Positions 12,172 to 23,771 of a stretch of DNA of 64,000 bases are shown piece after piece. The notes under the pieces are model-generated. The model saw nothing but the letters and a program-made list of their open reading frames with translations, was not told the origin of the DNA and made no database searches. Origin of the DNA: Schizochytrium sp. CCTCC M209059 (lineage: Eukaryota > Sar > Bigyra > Thraustochytrida > Thraustochytriidae); the NCBI GenBank assembly GCA_000818945.1, contig KN805370.1:811578-875577 (forward strand), read 5' to 3'. Each line of letters begins with the position of its first letter. Position 1 is the stretch's first letter. A program made the translations under genes and the position numbers.

Positions 12172-14748
12172 ATGCGGACCACTCCTGCCGCAATTGTGCT
12201 GGCTGCGACCCTCGCGGCCAGCATCCTCGGACAGAGCCAGGTCTCGGCCCTCGATAGCGACAGGCAGGCCATCCACCTCCACGACGACGAGAACGAGGAG
12301 GACCGCCTCTTCCACCCCGTCGAGCACTTCTCCGTGCGCCATCTCGATGAAGACAAAATCCAGGTCGACGTCCGCGCCGGCGATCACGTCTTCGTCTCGC
12401 ACGAGCTCTCGCGCGTGCGCCACTTGTACTCCAAGAAGGGCAAGCTCCGCATTGGGTCCCCCGACGGCCAGCACATTGTCAAGACTCGGGACAGCAGGCA
12501 TGCCAAGTTCATCTTTGAAGGCGAGCACGAATTTGGCTGGTTTACCTGCTCCTACCGCCCCGAGGAAAACCGCGCCCACCTCTTTGTGCACAACGGCACC
12601 AAAACCTTCGAGGTCACCCACCGCGAGCGCTTTCTCAAGGACATCCACAGCCGCGACCTTGCGACTCTTCCCGAGTCTGAGTTTTGGCTCGAGGTTATTG
12701 GAGCCGACGACACGCTCCTGCCTCCCAAAGTCGACATCAGCGCCGCCGAAAGCTCTCGTCACCTCCGTCGCAACCTCGATGATGACGATGATGATGATGA
12801 TGATGATGACGACGACACGGACTGCGGCGAGCGCACTGCCCCCGATGATGTGATCCTCAAGAGCAAGAATCTCAAGGACCTCAACATTCTCCCCGGCGAT
12901 GAGACCTCTGAGATCAATCGTCTCGTCAACGCTGGGTATGAATCGAGGAACGCAACCAGGACGAAAAAGTCTGCTCTCGTCAAGACTGCCGACTTGAGCA
13001 GCAATGAGCTCTCGCCTGCGGGTCGCCGTCTTGCCAACGACTACGCCTTCACTCCGAACTGCTACACGAACGATGAGCGCGTCCACGAGGTTCTGGTGAA
13101 TGTCATCTCTGATGCTGCATTCTACAGCATCTATGGGTCCGAAGATGATGTCCAAGAGGCCTTTGAGACGGCTGTCGCCCGGGCGTCCCAGGTTTACACG
13201 ATCCAGATGAACATTAAGCTCGTCATTAAGGATACGTGGATTGCGACTGATGCCGCGAGCCCGAGCAGCTGGCCCGACTTTGCCGACTACACGAAGAGCG
13301 ATGGGTGCCCTTATGATCTCTCCGACCAGCTCGATGACCTCACCAAATGGGTGCGCACGCTTGACGACGACGAGGAGCAAGCCGCGCACTTTCACCTCTT
13401 TACTGGCTGCAGCGCCAGCTCTTCTGGTGTCGCCTACGTCGGTACTCTCTGCAACCTCAACTACAACACTGGTGTGACCAAGAAGACGAGCAGGACATGG
13501 AAGACCTTTGCCCACGAACTCGGCCATGGCTTTGCTGCCACCCACTCCTTTGAGAACGGAATGTACAAAACGGGTGGCATCATGGACTATGGCGACGGAA
13601 AAATTCTCGGAACGAACATGTACGGCTTCCGCCTTGCGCGCCGCGATCAAATGTGCGGAGAGTTCGAGACGGCCCGTTCCAGCTCTTGCGCTTTCATCAA
13701 CGTTTACGACGATGATTCGGGCTGTGGCAACACTGTCATCAGTGACGACGAGGAGTGCGAGTGTGTCGATGGATCCACCAACTGCAACGGTTGCAAGAAT
13801 TGCAAGCTCACCGACGACACTGTCGAATGCAGTACCTCAAAGTTCTACATGGTTGCCTCTGGATCTCCATACTCTACGGGCGCTCTCTCGGACGAGGAGT
13901 GCTGCGTTGACAACAAGCTTCTTAAGGCTGACACTGCGTGTGATGATGGTTACTGTGGTGGCGGTGGGTTGTGCACCAACCCGTGCAAGAGCGACTCCTT
14001 GTCTCCGTGTGGCTACAAGAACGGCGGCTGCCGCGTCAAGTGCACGGATGGTAGCACCTGCAGCTACACCTGGAGGGTTAACAGCGTATACGTTGGCTAT
14101 GCCGAGTACGGAACGCCTTGCACGACTGACGATGGCGCCAAGGGCATCTGTGGCGATGGCACGGGTGTCTGCAACTACTCGGGCCCACCCACCCTGAACC
14201 CAACAAAGTTCCCCACGGAAGAGCCCACGAGTTTCCCAACCAGAGCTCCTACCAGCTTTCCGACGTCCTTTCCTACGAGTTTCCCAACCGATTACCCTAC
14301 TGCATTCCCTACCGAGGCGCCTTCGGTGCTCAAGGGCGTCTCGTTTCCCTCGAAAAAGTGTGCCAGGAAGAACAAGAAGTGCAAGATCAAGGAGGATGGC
14401 CTCGCCCGCTTCGGCAACAATGATAATTACGCTTTTTACGCTTTCGAGGACATTAACAGGAAGACCAAGTTCAGGTGCAATGAAGACACTTTTGGCTTCG
14501 ACCCCATCCCGGACCAAAAGAAGGAATTCTGCTGGTTCGCCCCCATGACTTTCGATTTCGAACTCCTCGCCAAGGACGGCAAGACGGGCACCGTGACCAA
14601 GGCCGGTATCGTCCGCTACGGAGTCGAGGACAAGTACGTCTTTAAGACTTTCGAGTCCAAGACAACGATCAAGTGCAATGAGGACGAGTTTGGCGTCGAT
14701 CCTGCGCCGAATTCCAATTCCAAGAAGTGCCACGTCAGCTACTTTTAG
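12172..14748 (+). CDS. Secreted reprolysin-like (M12B/ADAM-type) zinc metalloprotease, copy 1
   Basis: The 858-aa product should be secreted and cleave proteins with a metzincin-type zinc site. The open frame extends upstream, but the start at 12172 gives a typical signal peptide (residues 1 to about 26, hydrophobic AIVLAATLAASIL). It is preceded by a doubled 15-bp AACACATAAGAAACA-like leader. Residues about 27-200 look like a propeptide. An Asp run occupies about 202-215. The catalytic domain carries zinc ligands at H448, H452 and H458 (HELGHGFAATH) and a Met-turn (GGIMDYGDG). A Cys-rich disintegrin-like region follows, then a TKFPT/TSFPT linker (about 673-718). The protein ends in two tandem Cys modules, each with an R(F/Y)G..D.Y.F..FE core. 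Odd point: the Gly usual at position 8 of the zinc motif is Ala. Its paralogue is at 20648. Family assignment is firm; substrate is unknown. Confidence 0.9.
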   Translation: MRTTPAAIVLAATLAASILGQSQVSALDSDRQAIHLHDDENEEDRLFHPVEHFSVRHLDEDKIQVDVRAGDHVFVSHELSRVRHLYSKKGKLRIGSPDGQHIVKTRDSRHAKFIFEGEHEFGWFTCSYRPEENRAHLFVHNGTKTFEVTHRERFLKDIHSRDLATLPESEFWLEVIGADDTLLPPKVDISAAESSRHLRRNLDDDDDDDDDDDDDTDCGERTAPDDVILKSKNLKDLNILPGDETSEINRLVNAGYESRNATRTKKSALVKTADLSSNELSPAGRRLANDYAFTPNCYTNDERVHEVLVNVISDAAFYSIYGSEDDVQEAFETAVARASQVYTIQMNIKLVIKDTWIATDAASPSSWPDFADYTKSDGCPYDLSDQLDDLTKWVRTLDDDEEQAAHFHLFTGCSASSSGVAYVGTLCNLNYNTGVTKKTSRTWKTFAHELGHGFAATHSFENGMYKTGGIMDYGDGKILGTNMYGFRLARRDQMCGEFETARSSSCAFINVYDDDSGCGNTVISDDEECECVDGSTNCNGCKNCKLTDDTVECSTSKFYMVASGSPYSTGALSDEECCVDNKLLKADTACDDGYCGGGGLCTNPCKSDSLSPCGYKNGGCRVKCTDGSTCSYTWRVNSVYVGYAEYGTPCTTDDGAKGICGDGTGVCNYSGPPTLNPTKFPTEEPTSFPTRAPTSFPTSFPTSFPTDYPTAFPTEAPSVLKGVSFPSKKCARKNKKCKIKEDGLARFGNNDNYAFYAFEDINRKTKFRCNEDTFGFDPIPDQKKEFCWFAPMTFDFELLAKDGKTGTVTKAGIVRYGVEDKYVFKTFESKTTIKCNEDEFGVDPAPNSNSKKCHVSYF

Positions 14749-16490
14749 GCCGCTGCTATTGCTGCTGCTCCTGCTTGGCCTGTGCTGGAATGGTTCTCGC
14801 TCGCCCCTTTGCGAATTTTATGATTTGACTGAACGCCCCAAGGTCGTTCTGACCACTTACTTTGCGCCGACCTCTTTTCTTTTCTCCCCAAGAACATGAC
14901 ACGACATGACTCTAGTTCATGACAAGACTGCGCCGGGCGTCTGATTGATTCATCATTTGTGTGTGACTCTGACCCCCCATGACTGACGACGCCCGGCCGC
15001 TCGCTCGTGCTCGTATTGAGCCTTCTGACATCTCTCTGGTAGAGATCCCATTCTCCGTCTTCTTGTCAATCTGTGACTGCCCCCGCGCGCGACACTCGCG
15101 CGCATTGACCCTTCGGAGATCTGTGTTTGTGATTGCCCCATTTATGTCTATTTTGATTTAAGCGATTCAAGGAACATTGATGCATTATTTCATTGATTGA
15201 TTGTTGCGTGCTGTGCCTCGCCATGCCATGAATCACTGTCCATTGGAACTTTTTTGAATAAAAAGTACGTTGCTCTTACTAGAATTGTATTCTTCCATAC
15301 GTTACCAAGGTCATCTCCTGAATTTGCGCACATGTTTCTCAAAGAGAAGAGGCTATGTCTTCTTCGTTTCGCTTCCCGTATGGAGCTAAGTTCGTTAGGA
15401 TTTTTTTTGCTCTTCTCTTTTCAGAGAAAAAGCGAACCGCTGACATTTCCACATCATATTATGTACCGAATTGCCCCCTTCCCCCTTTCCCCCCAGAAAA
15501 GCAGTCATTCTCCAGAGTTTAAAATCACCCGGATTCCAGTCAGCTGCAGCGTAGAAGAGTGGTGCGACAAGACCCTGTTCAGATAGATGGCCTCGCGAGA
15601 AAGAATGAAAGATACAGCCTTCTTATTGTGAAAAGCCATGGTGACAAGGAAACAAAAGAGGAACAAGACACAGATATAAAGTAAGCTGCCATTCACTAGG
15701 CCTAGAGCGCCTTCAAAAGTTCACAGTCAAGTCCCTGCCCTGAGTTTCCTTGGCCAAGTCCCGCAAGCTGTTGTGCAAATTGCGCACAACCTTTGAACGC
15801 ACCAGGTACTCCTTCCAACAGCGAACGTGCATTCCTCGCTCGTCGATTTCGTATACCTCCCAGCCCGGTTAATATCACGAGCGTTCCCGGCAGATCGGCT
15901 CGCGCGCTTGCGCATGCGAGTGTGGGAAGGGTCCTCCGGAAGCGGGCCAGGCACTCAAAGCCGAGGTCCGCTCGCCCGCATCGCTGCATAGCTGTCATCG
16001 CTCCGCACTGCCAACATCCACGACGTCACACACATACACCTCTTCGCCTTTCGCTCCAGAAAACCGGCCTCCCGCACGCCATACGTGCGTGCGTGCGTGC
16101 GTGCGTGCGTCGATGGTGCCGATCTTCGCTGCTTCGGCGGCAGCGGCTGCGGCTTGCATCTCGCCCCTCTTTCGCACTGTTGCCGCAAAACTCAGCGGCA
16201 CGCGCCGGCGGCACGCAGCCGGGCGGTCGGCCGCGCCGCCACGGCGAGCGCGTGTCGGCGCCGCGGATCGATCACTCGGTCGGCCGGTCGGGTGGGCGGG
16301 CGGTCGCGTCGCGCCATGCCAGCAGCGGCAGCTCCTGGCTCGAGCCCCGTTCGCGGGACTTGCGAAGCGAAGTTAGTGAAGTGAAGTGAAGACGAAAGGA
16401 GTGAACGAAGTGGGCGAGCGATGTGATGTCACACGCGAGTGCTCCGACGCGGCGCTCCCAACGCCTCCTGGCCGGCGGCAGCGGGCGGCG

Positions 16491-16540
16491 CGAAGTGAAG
16501 CAGCGCGAAGCGGCGCGAAGCTGCGCGAAGCGGCGCGAAA
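16491..16540. repeat. Decamer tandem array, consensus CGGCGCGAAG
   Basis: Four to five copies in an exact 10-bp register with one or two substitutions each. It is 210 bp from a second, unrelated 10-bp array. Confidence 0.85.
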
Positions 16541-16750
16541 CGTCCGGGACGAGCTGCGGCTGCTGCGAGGGGAGTGGTTGGTTGGAGATGGAGGGAGATG
16601 CGAAGCGAGGTTCGTTTTCGTGGAGCTCCGAGCGTTGCCGGCAACGGCGTCGGAGGCGTGCACACGAAACTTGCCGACGGAAGGCTTGCCAGGCCGGACG
16701 CTGGCCATGGTTGCAGGCTAGGCCAGATAGAGCAATTCGATGCAAGAGAA

Positions 16751-16820
16751 ATGCAGACCAGTGCAGACTAGTGCAGGGCAGTGCAACGCAGTGCAGACTA
16801 GTGCAGTTCAGTGCAGTGCA
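16751..16820. repeat. Decamer tandem array, consensus GTGCAGACTA
   Basis: Seven units in an exact 10-bp register. GTGCA is almost invariant and the last four bases vary. Non-coding. Confidence 0.85.
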
Positions 16821-19196
16821 GCAGCAGTAAGAGGCTCCAAAAAGAGCAGATTGGCGTGCGCCCGCTTTTCGGACCGTCCCTGCTTGTTCGCCGCCGCGCG
16901 GCCAACCGACCGACAACAAGCACACATGCATGCAGCGCATAAAGCTCGCCTCTTTCTTCTTGGCAGCACTCTTCGCTTTCCACCACTTTTTCCCTTCAAC
17001 TTCTTCGTCCTCGCCTCGCCCCGAAGTCACCTGCGCCGCGTCCGCGTCCGCGTCCGCGTCCGTACGCCCAACCCTCCCTCCGTCCCTCCCTTGGCCGCTT
17101 TTCTTTCCGCAGGCCCACCTACCTTGCTCGCCTCGCTCGCATACTCGCTTGGGGATCCGCTGCACGCGCCGCGTCGTGACCACCGGCGCGGACCGGCCTC
17201 TGGAGGAAGAGAGCAAACGAGTTCCGACGTTCTGCCCTGCTTTCAGTGGCGGGCAAGTCTCTCCTTTTCTACTCTCTTTCACCGCATGCCGTGGCAAGCC
17301 CAGTGCCGGCGCGGCGCACGGCGGGCTCGCGCTGGCATGGCCGCTGCTGCGCAAGACGAGTCGCGGAGGCGAGCGCGCGAGCGAGGACGGGGACGAGCAC
17401 GGGGAGAGGTGGAGGGGGCCGGATGGGTGGCTGCTGGAGGACGATCACGACGACGAGCAGGACGATGCTGCGGCGACTGACTAGGACCCGCTGGTGCCGC
17501 GTAGACGCACACTCTTGTCGAGATTTGAGAGTGACAGCAATGAAGCCGGGCCGACCTGTACACAGAAGGGCTGGGCGTGATGAAGTCGGGAACGAACTGG
17601 CCGCCGTGCCAGCCAGCCAGCCAGCCAGCCAGCCAATGAGAAAGTAGCCTCGTCTTTGGCCTTTATCGATGCACCTTTCATCCTATCGTCGACACCATTT
17701 GACGCCAACTTACGAGGTATGACTTGCTGCTGCCTGCCTGGCAATGATCACAAAGTGACAAAAGAGCATCATTTGTTTCGGGTCAGCTTTGGGAGTAAAA
17801 GTTGCTGGCTGTGGCAGTGGCTGGCGAAGCAACATTTTCATTTACCGCGCGGATGTGCTTGCACGCGCCGCCTCCCTCGATTTACGTGAGCGTATGGTGC
17901 TCTTTCGAAACGCCTGGAACCTGAAAAAAGATGAGAAAAGAGGTTGAAAGAGCAAGTCCAAGTCTGCGAGGCGCGAGATAAACTTGTGCTACTTGGAGCC
18001 AACCTTCGAAGCCCAAATCGTCAGACCCGCGGTGGAATATTCATTAGCAGGCGAGCAGCAATCCATCTAACAAGCTGCTGGTGCTGCTACTGCTGGTGCT
18101 GGTTCTGCTGCTGGTGCCGCTGCTGCTGATGGTAAAACAATTGAAACCGTGAGAAGAGGACAGAAAGGGTGGCTTATTTTTCATAGGTACGCTCGACAAA
18201 TGAGCGACGATACAATAGACCCACACCACCGCACGAACGAACGGACGTGTCGAACGTGAACGTTATTCCGGAACGACGGTCTAGCGTTTGTTTGCCAGCT
18301 GGCAGGGCTTGCTCATGCTTTGCTTGCCAGGCGATTCAACGGAATGGCAGCGCAAAGACCGTCGCACCAGTCGCATCCAGTTGGCGGAGCTCATCTTGAA
18401 ACCGATAAAGCGGAACCCGTGGTGGAACGGTCAAATCGGAAGAGCTCGGAAGGGAAAAACCACATGCTGGAAGAAGGAAAGAAAGAAGGAAAGGTGAGAA
18501 GAAAAAATGTTCACGAGTCCCAGGGCGCCGCCGGCAAGGCAAGTGCGCTACCATTCGCCAGTTCGTTCTTCGCTTGCAGTGCAGCGGTTCCTTCTCTGGT
18601 GGACAGTTCTCCGCATACACACTCGTGCACCGCACGGAGCCCATCAGTAGTCAGTCAGTCAGTCAGTCAGGCGGCCGCAGCCGGTCGGACGAATCGATCA
18701 ACGGTTATCTTCAGAATGCGTTCGGGTGACCGTTCTTTTCTCCACCCCAAACAATTTTTCCAATGATCGAACAAAACTGGAAACTGTAAAAGAAAGGAAA
18801 GAAAAGTACCGACTCAGGGCGTCTGTCGGTATACTACCGTAGTATGTGCTTCCTCCTTCCTGCACGCACGGGACCCTCGCTGCCTCTCCTTCCAGGCACC
18901 TGCCGTGACGGTAGCAGCGCCGGGTGCGCCACGCAGCGCCACGCAGCGCAGCGCAGCGCAGCGGCCGTGGACTCCGAAGCCCGCTAGCTCGCGCCCCCGG
19001 ATAAGAGAGGAAGAGGGGCATCACAGCTGGCGGCCACAGTGGGGCGCGCGGGGAAACGACTCTCTCTCCCCTGGCTTTCTTTCACTCATTCATGCATCCA
19101 TACTTTCTACTTTATCTCTCCTTTCTCTCTCCCTGTGCACGCGCCTCCCTCTCTCTCTCTCTCTCTCAAGCCCCGGGAGATTGCCCGCCTCGGACA

Positions 19197-19701
<505 letters not shown>

Positions 19702-20402
19702 GCCGCGGCGCGTGGCCGGCGAGGCGGAGCAAGCAAGCGAGCGGCGGCGCGGTCGTTAGTGGCCGAGAAGACTCAGAGACACAGAGAGAGAGAGAGAGCG
19801 AAAGAAAGAAAGAAAGAAAGAAAGAGTGAAGTGAAGTGACAGTGGCCATGGTGGAGGCAAAGCGAAGCAGAGCAGAGCAGAGCAGAGCAGAGCACAGCAG
19901 AGCAAAGCAGCCGGCCGCTGCCAACGGGGGCAGCTAGCTAGGCGGGCTAGGCAAAGCCGGATTCAGCCAGCCAGGAAGGACGGGTCTCACAAACGCATGA
20001 GAAACATGCAAACCAACTGCACGGCTCGCGCAACAAAGCGGCACAAGAGTCTTGCTTCCTTTCTTCTTTCTCCCTTGCTTCCTTGGCTTCCTTCCCTCCT
20101 TCCTTCTCTTTCTGCCGTCTGTCCATCCATCCGTCCATACGCCGCTCATCGCTCGCAGCGCGCGCGGCTCGGCTTCTTGCGCGACCTGACCGCGCCTGAC
20201 CCGGCTCGGCTCGCGCGGCCTTGGCCCGACTCCACGCGCCGCCACTGGCGCAGGGAAGAGGGAGAGGGAAGAGAGGGAGAGAGAGGGAGAGAGAGGAGGC
20301 AGGCAGGGAGGCGGCAGGAGCACTCGAGCGGCGCCGCGCGAGGCAAGCAAAAACAAAAAGGGCGAGCCGCGGCGAGGCCAGGCCGGTGAGCAGCAAGCGC
20401 TC

Positions 20403-20404
20403 AC

Positions 20405-20447
<43 letters not shown>
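20403..20447. repeat. (CAG)n trinucleotide run
   Basis: About 15 uninterrupted CAG units, 200 bp upstream of metalloprotease copy 2. It is probably in its promoter or leader. Confidence 0.9.
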
Positions 20448-20448
<1 letters not shown>

Positions 20449-20647
20449 CTGCGAAAGACGTACTACTCGTCGAGCGAGCGAGCGAGCGAGCTCCGCGTCG
20501 CTTGGACCGGGAGCAGCCTCTGGCGAGCTCGCACTTTAGTTGGGAGCCTTGGCTGATCGATTGATCGAGCCTTTGAGCGCCAACCAAGGTGGCCGGCCGG
20601 CCGCCCCAAGCAGAGCAAAAGCAAAAGTAGCGAGACAGAAAGGCACC

Positions 20648-23221
20648 ATGCGATCAACAACCGCAGCGCTAGTCCTGGCTGCGACCCTCGCGACCAGCAT
20701 CCTCGGACAGAGCCAGGTCTCGGCCCTCGATAGCGACAGGCAGGCCATCCACATCCACGACGACGAGAACGAGGAGGACCGCCTCTTCCACCCCGTCGAG
20801 CACTTCTCCGTGCGCCATCTCGATGAAGACAAAATCCAGGTCGACGTCCGCGCCGGCGATCACGTCTTCGTCTCGCACGAGCTCTCGCGCGTGCGCCACT
20901 TGTACTCCAAGAAGGGCAAGCTCCGCATTGGGTCCCCCGACGGCCAGCACATTGTCAAGACTCGGGACAGCAGGCATGCCAAGTTCATCTTTGAAGGCGA
21001 GCACGAATTTGGCTGGTTTACCTGCTCCTACCGCCCCGAGGAAAACCGCGCCCACCTCTTTGTGCACAACGGCACCAAAACCTTCGAGGTCACCCACCGC
21101 GAGCGCTTTCTCAAGGACATCCACAGCCGCGACCTTGCGACTCTTCCCGAGTCTGAGTTTTGGCTCGAGGTTATTGGAGCCGACGACACGCTCCTGCCTT
21201 CTAACGTCGACATCAGCGACGCCAAAAGCTCTCGTCACCTCCGTCGTAGCGCTGCTAGCGACGATGCCGAGGAGGGAAAAGAAGAGGACACGGACTGCGG
21301 CGAGCGCACTGCCCCCGATGATGTGATCCTCAAGAGCAAGGATCTCAAAGACCTCACCATCCTTCCCGGCGATGAGACCTCTGAGATCAATCGTCTCGTC
21401 AACGCTGGTTACGAGTCGAGGAACGCAACAAGGACGAAAAAGTCTACTCTCGTCAAGACTGCCGACTTGAGCAGCAATGAGCTCTCGTCTGCGGGTCGCC
21501 GTCTTACCGACGACTACGCCTTCACTCCGAACTGCTACACGAACGATGAGCGCGTCCACGAGGTCCTGGTGAATGTCATCTCTGATGCTGCATTCTACAG
21601 CATCTATGGGTCTGAAGATGACGTGCAAGAGGCCATTGAGACGGGTATCGCCAAGGCGTCCCAGGTGTACACGATCCAGATGAACATTAAGCTCGTCATT
21701 AAGGATACGTGGATTGCGACTGATGCCGCGAGCCCGAGCAGCTGGCCCGACTTTGCCGACTACACGAAGAGCGATGGGTGCCCTTATAATCACTCGGCGC
21801 AGCATGACAATCTCACCAGCTGGGTGCGCAAGCTTGACGACGACGAGGAGCAAGCTGCGCACTTTCACCTCTTTACTGGCTGCGACGCCAGCACTTCTGG
21901 TGTCGGCTACGTCCGTTCGCTCTGCAACCTCAACTTCAACACTGGTGTGACTAAGAAGTCGAGCAGGACATGGAAGACCTTTGCCCACGAACTTGGCCAC
22001 GCCTTTGGTGCCGCCCACTCCTTCGAGAACGGAATTACCAAAACGGGTGGCATCATGGACTATGGCGACGGAAAAATTCTCGGAACGAACATGTACGGCT
22101 TCCGCCTTGCGCGCCGCGATGAAATGTGCGGAGAGTTCGAGAAGGCTCGTTCCAGCTCTTGCGCTTTCATCAACGTTTACGACGATGAGTCGGGTTGCGG
22201 TAATGGCGTCATCGCTGATGGCGAAGAATGCGAGTGCGCCGATGGATCTACCAACTGCAACGGTTGCAAGAATTGCAAGCTCACTGACGACACGGTCGAG
22301 TGCAGTACCTCAACGTTCTACATGATTGCCGCTGGATCTCCTTACACCACAGGTGGATACTCGGACAAGGAGTGCTGCGTTAAGAAAAAACTACTCACGA
22401 CCGGTACTGCGTGCAGCGATGGCTATTGCGGTGGCGGTGGGTTGTGCACCAACCCGTGCAAGAGCGACTCCTTGTCTCCGTGTGGCTACATGAACGGCGG
22501 CTGCCGCGTCAAGTGCACGGATGGTAGCACCTGCAGCTACATCTGGAGGGTTAACAGCGTATACGTTGGCTATGCCGAGTACGGAACGCCTTGCACGACC
22601 GACGATGGCGCCAAGGGTATCTGTGGCGATGGCACGGGTATTTGCAACTACTCGGGCCCGCCCACCCTGAACCCAACAAAGTTCCCCACGGAAGAGCCCA
22701 CGAGTTTCCCAACCAGAGCTCCTACTAGCTTTCCGACGTCCTTTCCTACGAGTTTCCCAACCAATTACCCTACGGCATTCCCTACCGCGGCGCTTTCGGT
22801 GCTCAAGGGCGTCTCGTTTCCCTCGAAAAAGTGTGCTAGGAAGAACAAGAAGTGCAGGATCACCGAGGATGGCCTCGCCCGCTTCGGCAACAATGATAAC
22901 TACGCTTTTTACGCTTTCGAGGACATCAGCAAGAAGACCAAGTTCAGGTGCAATGAAGACACTTTTGGCTTCGACCCCATCCCGGACCAAAAGAAGGAAT
23001 TCTGCTGGTTCGCCCCCATGACTTTCGATTTCGAACTCCTCGCCAATGACGGCAGGAAGGGCACCGTGACCGAGGCCGGTATCGTCCGTTACGGAGCTGA
23101 CGACAAGTATGTCTTCAAGGTCTACGATTCCAACACCAGGATCAGGTGCAATGAGGACGAGTTTGGCGTCGATCCTGCGCCGAATTCCAATTCCAAGAAG
23201 TGCTTTGTCAGTTACTTTTAG
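20648..23221 (+). CDS. Secreted reprolysin-like (M12B/ADAM-type) zinc metalloprotease, copy 2
   Basis: This is the 857-aa paralogue of the gene at 12172, with the same order: signal peptide, propeptide, catalytic domain, Cys-rich disintegrin-like region, FPT linker and two C-terminal Cys modules. The frame is open upstream, but the ATG at 20648 starts the signal peptide and follows caccATG. The zinc ligands are H447, H451 and H457 in HELGHAFGAAH, which matches the HExxHxxGxxH consensus including the Gly that copy 1 lacks; the Met-turn is present. The Asp run of copy 1 is replaced by a mixed S/A/D/E/K segment. Codons for roughly residues 10-184 are almost identical to copy 1, while the rest has diverged in patches. 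This suggests gene conversion. Activity is likely; the substrate is unknown. Confidence 0.9.
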   Translation: MRSTTAALVLAATLATSILGQSQVSALDSDRQAIHIHDDENEEDRLFHPVEHFSVRHLDEDKIQVDVRAGDHVFVSHELSRVRHLYSKKGKLRIGSPDGQHIVKTRDSRHAKFIFEGEHEFGWFTCSYRPEENRAHLFVHNGTKTFEVTHRERFLKDIHSRDLATLPESEFWLEVIGADDTLLPSNVDISDAKSSRHLRRSAASDDAEEGKEEDTDCGERTAPDDVILKSKDLKDLTILPGDETSEINRLVNAGYESRNATRTKKSTLVKTADLSSNELSSAGRRLTDDYAFTPNCYTNDERVHEVLVNVISDAAFYSIYGSEDDVQEAIETGIAKASQVYTIQMNIKLVIKDTWIATDAASPSSWPDFADYTKSDGCPYNHSAQHDNLTSWVRKLDDDEEQAAHFHLFTGCDASTSGVGYVRSLCNLNFNTGVTKKSSRTWKTFAHELGHAFGAAHSFENGITKTGGIMDYGDGKILGTNMYGFRLARRDEMCGEFEKARSSSCAFINVYDDESGCGNGVIADGEECECADGSTNCNGCKNCKLTDDTVECSTSTFYMIAAGSPYTTGGYSDKECCVKKKLLTTGTACSDGYCGGGGLCTNPCKSDSLSPCGYMNGGCRVKCTDGSTCSYIWRVNSVYVGYAEYGTPCTTDDGAKGICGDGTGICNYSGPPTLNPTKFPTEEPTSFPTRAPTSFPTSFPTSFPTNYPTAFPTAALSVLKGVSFPSKKCARKNKKCRITEDGLARFGNNDNYAFYAFEDISKKTKFRCNEDTFGFDPIPDQKKEFCWFAPMTFDFELLANDGRKGTVTEAGIVRYGADDKYVFKVYDSNTRIRCNEDEFGVDPAPNSNSKKCFVSYF

Positions 23222-23771
23222 AAATGAAACTCCGTGGAATGCCCTCGTCCTTTCTCGTGAACAACTGGGATCGCCAAAAGTAGCTTATTGCGTGCGATAC
23301 CTAGAAAAATCGGCGTGAGTCTTTTTCACGTCTTCTGAATTTCTGTCTGGCGTCTGAATTGATTTCACGATACGTGCGCGGGACCGTGTGCATTCGTGCC
23401 TTGTCACTTTCCGACCCATGACCCAACGCCAGGCGGTATATGACCAATTTGAGAGCGAGTTTAGCGCTCGCTGGCTTCGTATTCACTGACAGCGCGCATA
23501 ACAATGCAGCCTTTCAGAGAGTGCGGCCCCATGAAACTCTTTGCTTCTGACAACCCGTGTACCGATTATGAACCCCAATAAATGAGAAAATGATTTATTC
23601 ATGATCATCTCTGTCCCTTTTGCATTGTTGTGACTATCTTGGACCTTGGTATTAGCTAGCTCTCTTCCACAACAACCAACCACAACAGCTCTGACTCAAC
23701 TCTTCTTCTGGCACCAAGGTAAAAAGAAGAGTCTCTACACGCGCTTCCTTCATCTATTCATTTCTCATCTC
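23222..23771. other. Convergent intergenic gap
   Basis: This is the 3' flank of metalloprotease copy 2 and of the minus-strand four-helix gene. An AATAAA lies near 23577-23582. I see no further gene. Confidence 0.5.

Noticed and set aside
11839..13650. 603-aa minus-strand frame opposite metalloprotease copy 1 (and similar at 20669-22018 and 13837-14733)
   Set aside because: Antisense shadow of strongly biased codons; no domain, and the sense strand has clear protease motifs.
16272..17354. 360-aa minus-strand frame in the intergenic region
   Set aside because: Low-complexity, runs through decamer repeats, no conserved block.
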